DNA from: Gammaproteobacteria bacterium
GTDB taxonomy: Bacteria; Pseudomonadota; Gammaproteobacteria; GCF-002020875
Reading direction: 5' to 3'
Assembly: GCA_018671205.1 (NCBI GenBank)
Contig: JABHIC010000344.1
Coordinates: 1-5,038, forward strand
Length of the DNA stretch: 5,038 bases
Shown: positions 1 to 4,465 of the stretch, in pieces
Numbering within the stretch: the first letter of the stretch is position 1
Layout of the letters: every line of letters begins with the position of its first letter
Notes under the pieces: model-generated
Databases searched by the model: none
Seen by the model: the letters and a program-made list of their open reading frames with translations, nothing else
Told to the model about the DNA's origin: nothing
Program-made: the position numbers and the translations under genes

Positions 1-1
1 G

Positions 2-742
2 AACCGCGCATTGCTGTCAGCGTTAACAGAGGGGGGTGGTTTGCGGAAAGCAGCAACAGTGAGCAGAGATCCAATGGCTCAACTCAGTGCTTTGATGGCG
101 GACTCAATGTTGCCGGAGAGAAACTCACCCCCTGCCGAAAAACTGGACAGTGAACTGGAGAGCTTCATTGAGTGGTTCAAATGGAGTCAGAGGGTTGTCA
201 AACTCGATCCACTACTTCGGGCCGCCATCACCCACCTCTGGTTCAAAACCCTTGATCCATTTGAGCAGGGGAGTGGAGTGATCAGCCAACTGCTAACCGA
301 CTTTACTTTGGCCCAGGCCGATGCAGAGAGTAGCCATTACTACAGACTATCAACTGCCATGCTGAAGGAGAGGGCAACGTATCATGCACTGCTTGGGCAG
401 AGTCAGAGAGGTACGATGGAGATTACACCCTGGTTGGAGTGGTTTACCCAAATGGTGAACCTTGCGCTTGATCAGGCACTAGGGCAGGTGGGTGAGCGAC
501 TCAAAAAGACAGTGTACTGGCAGCAGCAGAGCAGAACCAGACTATCCAGAGAGCAGACTGAGATAATTGAGCAGTTATTGATGGAGGGAATAGCATCGGT
601 CAATGCGTCAGAGTATCAGAAAATTACACAGGTCAGTAAAGCAACGGCTACCCGACACCTGAAAGATCTGCTCGATAAAGGGTGTATTGTAAAGCTATCC
701 GGAGGGGGACGAAGTACCCGATACCAGTTAAGCAAGCTCTGA
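2..742 (+). CDS. Fic-family protein with degenerate active site and C-terminal winged helix (5' partial)
   Basis: Fic proteins normally transfer AMP or another phosphate-containing group to target proteins, using a HPFxDGNGRxxR loop. The layout matches the Fic subfamily that ends in a DNA-binding winged helix. A flap-like segment (GLRKAATVSRDPMAQ) comes first, then the helix AAITHLWFKTL, then the active-site loop, then ITPWLEWF typical of the family, and last a winged-helix region (QKITQVSKATATRHLKDLL, with GGGRSTRYQL near the end). The active-site loop reads DPFEQGSGVISQ at about 254-289. The catalytic His is Asp, the metal-binding acidic residue is Gln, the Asn is Ser and both Arg are lost (Val and Gln). 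The frame is open to the left edge and family similarity begins at once, so the gene starts outside the window; the TTG at 11 is probably not the start. No internal stop or frameshift is visible. Inference: either a pseudoenzyme kept as a DNA-binding or scaffold protein, or an early stage of decay. Family assignment is firm, activity doubtful. Confidence 0.82.
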   Translation, partial: NRALLSALTEGGGLRKAATVSRDPMAQLSALMADSMLPERNSPPAEKLDSELESFIEWFKWSQRVVKLDPLLRAAITHLWFKTLDPFEQGSGVISQLLTDFTLAQADAESSHYYRLSTAMLKERATYHALLGQSQRGTMEITPWLEWFTQMVNLALDQALGQVGERLKKTVYWQQQSRTRLSREQTEIIEQLLMEGIASVNASEYQKITQVSKATATRHLKDLLDKGCIVKLSGGGRSTRYQLSKL

Positions 743-764
743 GCCGTTTTCAAAACTCCACTGC

Positions 765-792
765 AGCAGCGGGCCAAGCTGTTAACGCTGCT
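765..792. terminator. weak hairpin between convergent genes
   Basis: A perfect 7-bp inverted repeat (AGCAGCG at 765-771 and CGCTGCT at 786-792, 14-nt loop) lies in the 76-bp gap between the Fic-like and HPP genes, whose 3' ends face each other. Only a short TTTT follows on the minus strand, 10 or more nt away, and no T-run follows on the plus strand. It could be a poor bidirectional terminator. No better terminator is visible in the gap. Confidence 0.25.
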
Positions 793-818
793 CTCTGGCT
801 AGAGGCAATAAAATAGTA

Positions 819-1313
819 TTAAGACTCTTGATAGAAAGGGTTTTTTTCTCTTGCCATCCCAACTGCCATCGCAATAGAGAGGAGGATAATGGCATTGAGA
901 ATAACGGGAACGACCACAAAAATATAACCGAGAGACTCAATCTGCTCACTCCCAATTGCCGCGGTCACTGCTGTTGCCCCTCCCGGCGGGTGCATACAGC
1001 GGAACAGGTGCATCGAGATCATCGCCAATGCAATCGATGTCGATGAGGAGAGAAGCGGACTCTCAATCAACAGCAGGCAACTGATCCCCACAATAGCAGA
1101 GACCACATGACCCCCAACCAGATTCCAGGGTTGGGATACCGGGCTATGGGGCAGGGCAAAGATCAACATCGCTGAGGCCCCTGTTGAGGCGAGAATCATA
1201 GGAAGGTGCTCTCCCTCAAGAATGGTATAACTGAGGAATGAGGCCATCAAGGTTGCTACAAAGGCACCTATCACCGAGAGGGTTACCTCTCTATTACCCA
1301 TATCATGCATCAT
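819..1313 (-). CDS. HPP-family integral membrane protein
   Basis: The protein has 164 residues, mostly hydrophobic, with four to five membrane segments at about residues 10-33, 37-56, 65-88, 93-107 and 128-154. It carries the signature MHPPGGATA at about 107-115 and the family-like stretch ASTGASAMLIFALPHSP at 42-58, so assignment to the HPP family is firm. Function is poorly known for bacterial members; some chloroplast and cyanobacterial HPP proteins have been linked to nitrite transport, which cannot be assumed here. The length fits a complete single-domain HPP protein without the CBS domains found in some members. The ATG at 1313 is preferred over the GTG at 1319 because the AAGAAGG ribosome site (1323-1329) stands 9 nt before the ATG but only 3 nt before the GTG. 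It is the last gene of a leftward cluster, separated from the PqqD-like gene by a MITE-like element. Confidence 0.88.
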   Translation of the reverse strand: MMHDMGNREVTLSVIGAFVATLMASFLSYTILEGEHLPMILASTGASAMLIFALPHSPVSQPWNLVGGHVVSAIVGISCLLLIESPLLSSSTSIALAMISMHLFRCMHPPGGATAVTAAIGSEQIESLGYIFVVVPVILNAIILLSIAMAVGMAREKNPFYQES

Positions 1314-1322
1314 ATTCACACA

Positions 1323-1329
1323 CCTTCTT
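1323..1329 (-). promoter_or_regulatory. ribosome-binding site of the HPP gene
   Basis: AAGAAGG on the minus strand lies 9 nt before the ATG at 1313 and decides the start. Its first bases lie within the left TTAAT copy of the MITE-like element. Before insertion this SD would have overlapped the TAA stop of the PqqD-like gene. Confidence 0.7.
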
Positions 1330-1332
1330 AAT
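1328..1332. repeat. putative target-site duplication, left copy (TTAAT)
   Basis: TTAAT directly abuts the outer end of the left terminal inverted repeat and is identical to the copy at 1422-1426 on the other side. Five matching bases can arise by chance, but their exact abutment to both ends of a perfect inverted repeat favours a duplicated target. Confidence 0.55.
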
Positions 1333-1421
1333 CCTGGAATCCTCGGATGAGTGCATTTTTAAATTTACCAAGTGCATGAAGACCTTGCGTCGATTTTCGT
1401 GATTCGACTGAGGATTCCAGG
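1333..1421. mobile_element. MITE-like element, 89 bp, with 12-bp inverted repeats and TTAAT direct repeats
   Basis: The ends are a perfect 12-bp inverted repeat: CCTGGAATCCTC at 1333-1344 and GAGGATTCCAGG at 1410-1421. Both sides are flanked by the 5-bp direct repeat TTAAT (1328-1332 and 1422-1426), as expected of a target-site duplication. The 65-bp interior has no ORF. It holds a 7-bp direct repeat AGTGCAT (1350-1356, 1371-1377) and a small inverted repeat GTCGA/TCGAC (1389-1393, 1404-1408). It sits exactly at the stop codon of the PqqD-like gene, and the right TTAAT copy supplies the TAA. Deleting the element plus one repeat copy gives a tight junction, TAAGAAGG then ATG, resembling the other junction of this operon. 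In the mRNA the ends could pair as a 12-bp stem. The mobilising transposase family is unknown; a non-mobile regulatory hairpin is the alternative, but it would not explain the flanking repeats. Confidence 0.68.
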
Positions 1422-1426
1422 TTAAT
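1422..1426. repeat. putative target-site duplication, right copy (TTAAT)
   Basis: This copy contains the stop codon (TAA, minus strand, 1422-1424) of the PqqD-like gene, so the insertion did not alter that protein. Confidence 0.55.
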
Positions 1427-1829
1427 GCAGTAGTTGGTAATAGCCATCCTCCTTCAGGTAGCGTTTGGCCTCATCAGGGTCAAGCTCCTCAATGGGCCTG
1501 GCCAGATGGTAAGGTAGATCGTAGGGCTCTTTATTTAGCTGCACTGTACTGGATTCCACCAACCGCTCTACCACAGAGAGGAGTGTACGCTCCAGATCCT
1601 CAGGAGGCGAATCTCCATAATGTGCCCGAAGGTAGCTGATTAACTCCTCAATGGTATGTTGTCCATCTGCCAGCATAAATACCGTCGCCAGCCAGGGCTC
1701 TAGTTTCACCGTCTCATTTGGATTGCGTTTATCAACCAAAGCAACCTCTCCATCCCCTCCAGTCAGTTTTGTATAGGCATTATTACGGTAAAAGTAATCT
1801 CTCTGATCAATCTCGTTCTCATTATCCAT
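1422..1829 (-). CDS. PqqD-like protein (RRE fold)
   Basis: The product is a soluble, acidic protein of 135 residues. Residues 28-98 follow the PqqD pattern: a strand pair (EVALVDKR, ETVKLEPW), then a helix ending in LADGQHT at 53-59, EELISYLRAHYG at 61-72, and a last helix with a strand (LLSVVERLVESSTVQL, 83-98). This is the winged-helix fold that in PqqD and RiPP recognition elements (RREs) holds a peptide precursor for a radical SAM or other modifying enzyme. An N-terminal extension of about 27 residues and a C-terminal acidic tail (about 100-135, ending GYYQLLH) lie outside the domain. No precursor peptide, radical SAM enzyme or PQQ gene is in the window, so a RiPP role is unproven. An SD (AGGTGAG) overlaps the stop codon of the upstream membrane gene, and the two genes are 10 nt apart, implying coupled translation. 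Confidence 0.68.
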   Translation of the reverse strand: MDNENEIDQRDYFYRNNAYTKLTGGDGEVALVDKRNPNETVKLEPWLATVFMLADGQHTIEELISYLRAHYGDSPPEDLERTLLSVVERLVESSTVQLNKEPYDLPYHLARPIEELDPDEAKRYLKEDGYYQLLH

Positions 1830-1839
1830 TATTGCTCAC

Positions 1840-2151
1840 CTACAACCAGCCATTCAATCTTGCCGCATGGGCAGTTAGCAGCACGACAAGTGTGTAGATC
1901 ACCACGTTTTGAATGAACGTCAGCGCCATAATGCGACTCAAATTCTGCTCCAGCACCTTGCTGGCCTGCGCCTGCTCCTCTTCAGCAAGAGCCTCCACCT
2001 CAGCCCATTTCTCCTTGCGTACCCGAACCTGATCCACGGCCTGAGTCAGACAGACGACCAAGATGGCCATACCAATTCCATCCTCTGTCGGTAGAAAATA
2101 GTAGGCTCCTAACCACCCCATCAGGGCGTGCATCATAAAATTCCACAACAT
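1840..2151 (-). CDS. small membrane protein of unknown function
   Basis: The family is not recognised. The 103-residue product has three probable membrane segments at about 5-20, 26-41 and 76-97. Between the second and third is a charged, largely helical stretch (RVRKEKWAEVEALAEEEQAQ, 43-62). It has no signal peptidase site or catalytic motif. An SD-like GGAGAG stands 9 nt before the ATG. It is the first gene of the leftward cluster with the PqqD-like and HPP genes, and its stop codon overlaps the SD of the next gene. The pairing with an HPP membrane protein suggests a shared membrane role, which is inference from position only. Confidence 0.7.
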   Translation of the reverse strand: MLWNFMMHALMGWLGAYYFLPTEDGIGMAILVVCLTQAVDQVRVRKEKWAEVEALAEEEQAQASKVLEQNLSRIMALTFIQNVVIYTLVVLLTAHAARLNGWL

Positions 2152-2200
2152 CTCGGTCTACTCTCCATTTAAAATTATGGAAGGCAGTCTGCATCCCACT
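2152..2200 (-). promoter_or_regulatory. possible promoter region of the leftward three-gene cluster
   Basis: The divergent gap must hold the start of the leftward transcript. The best minus-strand candidate is a -10-like CATAAT at 2174-2179 in an AT-rich patch. No -35 lies at the normal distance: TTGCAA at 2201-2206 is 21 bp away. The TTGCAA is self-complementary and could be shared with the rightward promoter. Weak evidence. Confidence 0.25.
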
Positions 2201-2231
2201 TTGCAACCCGTCAACCATTCTCTGCTATGAT
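2201..2231 (+). promoter_or_regulatory. extended -10 promoter of the SlyD-like gene
   Basis: TGCTATGAT at 2223-2231 matches the extended -10 form (TGnTATAAT with one mismatch). A -35-like TTGCAA at 2201-2206 lies 19 bp upstream, a long spacing that extended -10 promoters tolerate. Transcription would begin near 2238, downstream of the ATG at 2227 and upstream of the SD at 2265. This places the true start codon at 2278. Confidence 0.55.
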
Positions 2232-2264
2232 TCACAAAAAATGGTTCGCAAGAGCCTTTACTGT

Positions 2265-2269
2265 AGGAG
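2265..2269 (+). promoter_or_regulatory. ribosome-binding site of the SlyD-like gene
   Basis: AGGAG stands 8 nt before the GTG at 2278 and selects it over the upstream in-frame ATG at 2227, which has no SD and lies inside the -10 element. Confidence 0.75.
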
Positions 2270-2277
2270 TAGAAAGA

Positions 2278-2763
2278 GTGAAAGTTTGCCAAGATCGAGT
2301 GGTTACCATTGAGTACAAAATGGTTGATAAAGAGGGAACTATTATCGACAGTACAGATAACAGCGACCCACTATCCTTCATTCAGGGAAGGGCTACCGTA
2401 TTCCCGGCGATTGAGGCTCAGGTTGAGGGTCGTCAGCCCGGAGAACGGTTCACTTTTTCACTTGACCCTAAAGAGAGCTACGGAGAGAGGGATGAGTCAA
2501 AAGTGCAATCCATCCCCAGAAGCCAGTTCAATATGGAGGGTGAGATTCGTGTAGGGATGCAGTTCTACACCCAGAAAAATGAGCGTGATCTTCCGGTCAC
2601 CGTTACCGCCCACAATGATCAAGAGATAACGGTGGATGGCAACCACCCCCTGGCAGGGGCCGACATCAATGTTGATCTGGTGATTGTTAATGTTCGTGAG
2701 GCTGTTGAGGCTGAACTGGAGAGTGGGGAAATACAGTCCGATGAGGATATTTACACTCAATAA
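2278..2763 (+). CDS. SlyD-like FKBP-type peptidyl-prolyl cis-trans isomerase
   Basis: The protein has 161 residues and probably acts in the cytoplasm, as no signal peptide is seen. It is an FKBP-type prolyl isomerase and chaperone of the SlyD/FkpB class. The FKBP part is split around an insert-in-flap chaperone domain, as in SlyD. MKVCQDRVVTIEYKMVDKEG and the ligand-side IDST form the first part. DPLSFIQG and AIEAQVEGRQPGERF follow, then the insert with ESYGERDESKVQSIPRSQF at about 66-84 and the hallmark VDGNHPLAG at 119-127, before the last strand (VDLVIVNVREA). The tail is short and acidic and lacks the His- and Cys-rich metal-binding region of E. coli SlyD, so a nickel-delivery role is not supported. 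The GTG at 2278 gives the normal SlyD N-terminus (MKV); a longer reading from 2227 adds 17 residues unlike the family. The stop lies only 5 bp from the stop of the convergent lipoprotein gene, so the transcripts probably overlap. Confidence 0.9.
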   Translation: MKVCQDRVVTIEYKMVDKEGTIIDSTDNSDPLSFIQGRATVFPAIEAQVEGRQPGERFTFSLDPKESYGERDESKVQSIPRSQFNMEGEIRVGMQFYTQKNERDLPVTVTAHNDQEITVDGNHPLAGADINVDLVIVNVREAVEAELESGEIQSDEDIYTQ

Positions 2764-2768
2764 AAAAG

Positions 2769-3875
2769 CTATTTCTGAAACATCGTACGGCCTGAGTAGC
2801 CTCTGTACTGCGTATTCTGGTTAAGTTGATTCAGAGCCTCCTCAGCCTCCCACTTTTCTGCATAGACCCCAATTCGCAGACGGTATAGCTGTCTTCCAGC
2901 TAGCTCCTGCTTCTTGATAAAGGCCCCTCTAAAACCAGACTTTTTTAATGAACCCAGTAACTCATACGCTTTTTTCCTCTTCTCCTTTGTCATCGTAGCC
3001 ACCTGAACCACCCACCCCTCACCCTTATGCTTCAAGAGGGTAGCCTTTTTCCTCGCTACGGACGGTACCTCTATCGCCAACGGAGCAGCTGCCTTCATTG
3101 CTGTTTCTGAGCGGCCTCTCTTCCCCCCCCCTGTGATCGTGGCTAGCCCATCTCTTGCACCTTGGTTGCCGGGTGCCAGAGCCAGTACCTCATGATACCG
3201 CTCCTTTGCGGCCTCCAGCTCACCCTGCTGTGCCAATACGACCGCCTCATCCATTAACCGCAACAGATACTGCTCAGCCTCATTGGCCTGCTCCAGATCC
3301 GCAAACACCACACTTATTGCTTTCAACCTCTGCACCAGCCGCTGAAGCTCACTATTTTTATAAGAGTCTTCCCCTCTCAACAGCTTAAAAGCCTCAATAT
3401 GTGCCTCAGCTACCGCTGACTCTCCCCCATCCAGCGCCAGGCTGACCTGCTTTAAGTAGTGGTCGAGCTGCTGCTCTCTCTCAATTTTCCGCTTCTGTTC
3501 AGCCTCTCGTCTCTCTCTTTTACTAGCCTCTTCTTGCTGAATCTCACGTTGACGCTGCTCAACGGCAGCCTCTCTCTCTTTTTCGACCCTTGCTCGTTCA
3601 GCCTCTAATGCCTCTGCCCGCTGCTGAGCCTTCTGTCTCTTCAGCTTTAGCTCAAGCTTCTCTTTATCCGTCTGCTGCTCTGATAGGGGCTGCTCATCCA
3701 CCGTAGACGATATTGAGCGCTCCTCAACCACTATATGTTTCATCAGTGGACGAGGGACTGTCATCTGGCATCCACTCAGGATCACTGTGCTGAACAGAAA
3801 AGGGAGCAGAACTGTTCTAGCTTTTAGTTCAATAACTTGGTTATTTGGTCGATCCATTCTGCTGTAGGTATTCAT
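2769..3875 (-). CDS. SPOR-domain lipoprotein with coiled coil and TPR-like region
   Basis: Numbered from the ATG at 3875, the product has 368 residues. A signal sequence ends in lipobox LSGC with Cys at 36; Gln follows the Cys, which favours the outer membrane over retention in the inner membrane. Residues 65-140 are a highly charged coiled coil (repeated E, K, R, Q). Residues 195-245 resemble TPR repeats (VVLAQQGELEAAKERYHEVL). Residues 286-367 form a SPOR domain (GWVVQVATM, then LYRLRIGVYAEKWEAEEALNQL), which in other proteins binds denuded peptidoglycan glycan strands at division sites. It probably links the outer membrane to septal peptidoglycan; the exact role is unknown. The start is uncertain: a TTG at 3878, ATG at 3875 and ATG at 3857 are possible and none has a clear SD. 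The last gives a more usual signal-peptide length. A run of nine G (coding strand, 3123-3131) encodes Gly-Gly-Gly in the linker before SPOR. Confidence 0.82.
   Translation of the reverse strand: MNTYSRMDRPNNQVIELKARTVLLPFLFSTVILSGCQMTVPRPLMKHIVVEERSISSTVDEQPLSEQQTDKEKLELKLKRQKAQQRAEALEAERARVEKEREAAVEQRQREIQQEEASKRERREAEQKRKIEREQQLDHYLKQVSLALDGGESAVAEAHIEAFKLLRGEDSYKNSELQRLVQRLKAISVVFADLEQANEAEQYLLRLMDEAVVLAQQGELEAAKERYHEVLALAPGNQGARDGLATITGGGKRGRSETAMKAAAPLAIEVPSVARKKATLLKHKGEGWVVQVATMTKEKRKKAYELLGSLKKSGFRGAFIKKQELAGRQLYRLRIGVYAEKWEAEEALNQLNQNTQYRGYSGRTMFQK
3123..3131 (-). repeat. nine-base G homopolymer in the lipoprotein coding sequence
   Basis: Nine C on the plus strand (nine G in the coding strand) encode three Gly at residues 249-251, in the linker between the TPR-like region and the SPOR region. 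Gain or loss of one base by slippage would shift the frame and remove the SPOR domain. The reading frame is intact here. Confidence 0.8.
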
Positions 3876-3892
3876 CAATGGTGATAGGTGTA

Positions 3893-3898
3893 ATTATA
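3893..3898 (-). promoter_or_regulatory. -10 element upstream of the SPOR lipoprotein gene
   Basis: On the minus strand this is a perfect TATAAT, 17 bp before the ATG at 3875 and 35 bp before the ATG at 3857. No good -35 is seen at 16-18 bp. If used, transcription would start near 3886. That leaves a leader of about 10 nt for the first ATG and about 28 nt for the second. Confidence 0.4.
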
Positions 3899-3930
3899 AA
3901 GAGAGGTCGTTTACAGTAGCCCACTCTCTT
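3899..3930. repeat. 7-bp inverted repeat between divergent promoters
   Basis: AAGAGAG (3899-3905) and CTCTCTT (3924-3930) are perfect reverse complements 18 bp apart. One arm abuts the lipoprotein -10 and the other overlaps the first bases of the small RNA -35. The position suits a regulator-binding site controlling both directions. The half-sites are low in complexity, so chance is possible. Confidence 0.3.
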
Positions 3931-3957
3931 GACTTTTCTATATTAGTATTCTATAAT
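3929..3957 (+). promoter_or_regulatory. strong sigma70-type promoter of the putative small RNA
   Basis: TTGACT (3929-3934), a 17-bp spacer and a perfect TATAAT (3952-3957) form the best promoter in the window: five of six and six of six consensus bases at optimal spacing. It points rightward, where no recognisable protein gene follows on the plus strand. The expected start is the G at 3965. Confidence 0.85.
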
Positions 3958-3964
3958 GTTCTTC

Positions 3965-4077
3965 GTCAATCGGGTGGTACTAGAGAGCCACTGGATTGAA
4001 CAAAATAACCATACTCCTCCTTTGATGGTTATTTTATTGCCGCGGCTCCATAAGGATTTGGGCCGCGGCTTTTTTTT
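3965..4077 (+). ncRNA. putative small RNA with anti-Shine-Dalgarno loop (about 113 nt)
   Basis: The ends are set by a near-consensus promoter and a strong intrinsic terminator. Three hairpins fill the transcript. The first pairs TCAATC (3966-3971) with GATTGA (3994-3999) and, inside it, GTGG (3974-3977) with CCAC (3988-3991). The second is a perfect 11-bp stem (4002-4012 with 4025-4035) and a 12-nt loop ACTCCTCCTTTG. The third is the terminator. The C-rich loop resembles the anti-SD end of 16S rRNA (CCUCCUUA), so it could pair with ribosome-binding sites, as proposed for alphaproteobacterial cuckoo-type RNAs. No coding potential is supported: the only ORF reaching through has its ATG inside the -10, and no SD precedes the later starts at 3974 or 4025. 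It does not resemble 4.5S, 6S, Spot 42 or tmRNA as far as I can recall. Not recognised as a named family; function is inferred. Confidence 0.7.
4039..4077 (+). terminator. strong intrinsic terminator of the small RNA
   Basis: GCCGCGGC (4039-4046) pairs with GCCGCGGC (4062-4069), an 8-bp GC stem that can extend by a G-U and a G-C pair. Eight T (4070-4077) follow. The T-run lies only on the plus strand, so it ends a rightward transcript, and the only visible source is the promoter at 3929-3957. The loop holds AAGGA. Confidence 0.92.
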
Positions 4078-4098
4078 GTTTCGGTTAAGAGTTGACAC

Positions 4099-4464
4099 CT
4101 ATTTTCCCAAATGCTGGTCAATAAACAGGCGCACAAAGGTCTCTGACTGCGCACTCTGAAAACGATCCACCTCTTCCCCATCCACAAACGCAATCACTGT
4201 TGGAAAACCACGCGCGCTAAAACGGCCCGCAATCTTCATATTCTCATCTTCTGCTTCAAGCTTTGCGAGGAGGAATGCCCCCTTGTAAGCCTCTGAGAGC
4301 CGATCCAGTATGGGCTCTAACACCCGACAGGGTGCACACCATTCTGCACTAATATCGAGCACAACCAGACGCCGTGATGACTCATCAATCACGGCTCTCT
4401 GAAAGTTCTCAACATCGACCTGAAATTGATAATCCTCAATAGAGGGAGAGTGCACAGGTTCCAA
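4099..4464 (-). CDS. thioredoxin-domain protein
   Basis: The product has 121 residues counted from a TTG start and is a single thioredoxin fold. The redox motif WCAPC lies at 42-46 after VVLDISAE, and the cis-proline motif GFPTV at 86-90. Helix and strand order is normal (PILDRLSEAYKG, then AKLEAEDE, then IAFVDGEEVDRF). Both active-site Cys are present, so dithiol-disulfide activity is likely. It resembles the thioredoxin domain of YbbN/CnoX but lacks that protein's TPR tail; no signal peptide is seen, so it is probably cytoplasmic. The TTG at 4464, one base after the permease stop codon, is chosen because GGAGGAG (4475-4481) stands 10 nt before it. Longer in-frame starts at 4515, 4503 and 4488 overlap the permease by 23-50 nt and have no well-placed SD, but cannot be excluded. 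Being coupled to a SulP permease suggests a link to anion or sulfur metabolism; this is inference. Confidence 0.86.
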   Translation of the reverse strand: MEPVHSPSIEDYQFQVDVENFQRAVIDESSRRLVVLDISAEWCAPCRVLEPILDRLSEAYKGAFLLAKLEAEDENMKIAGRFSARGFPTVIAFVDGEEVDRFQSAQSETFVRLFIDQHLGK

Positions 4465-4465
4465 A

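Noticed and set aside
746..756. GTTTTCAAAAC palindrome after the Fic-like gene
   Set aside because: AT-rich, with a single-base centre that cannot form a hairpin loop, and no T-run. No function is supported.
1113..1135. 7-bp inverted repeat CCCAACC/GGTTGGG with a 9-nt loop, containing GATTCCAGG like the MITE end
   Set aside because: It lies within the conserved HPP coding region (PWNLVGG), has no T-run, and only 9 bases match the element end, so coding constraint and chance explain it.
2000..2218. Leftward 72-codon reading frame overlapping the small membrane gene
   Set aside because: It is a shifted frame of the membrane protein gene, with low-complexity sequence (repeated Gly, Ser, Arg), and would occupy the divergent promoter region. 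The other frame has membrane segments, an SD and coupling to the next gene.
4039..4069. Terminator also serving the leftward thioredoxin transcript
   Set aside because: No T-run follows the stem on the minus strand (AATAAAATAA comes next), so it is one-directional in form. The leftward operon may end elsewhere or by Rho.
3965..4077. CsrA/RsmA sponge RNA
   Set aside because: Only one GGA sits in a hairpin loop (AAGGA in the terminator) and the other GGA is in a stem. Csr-type sponges carry many exposed GGA motifs.
3956..4159. Rightward 67-codon reading frame across the small RNA
   Set aside because: Its ATG lies inside the TATAAT box, no SD precedes it or the later in-frame starts, it reads through the terminator hairpin and ends within the thioredoxin gene on the other strand.
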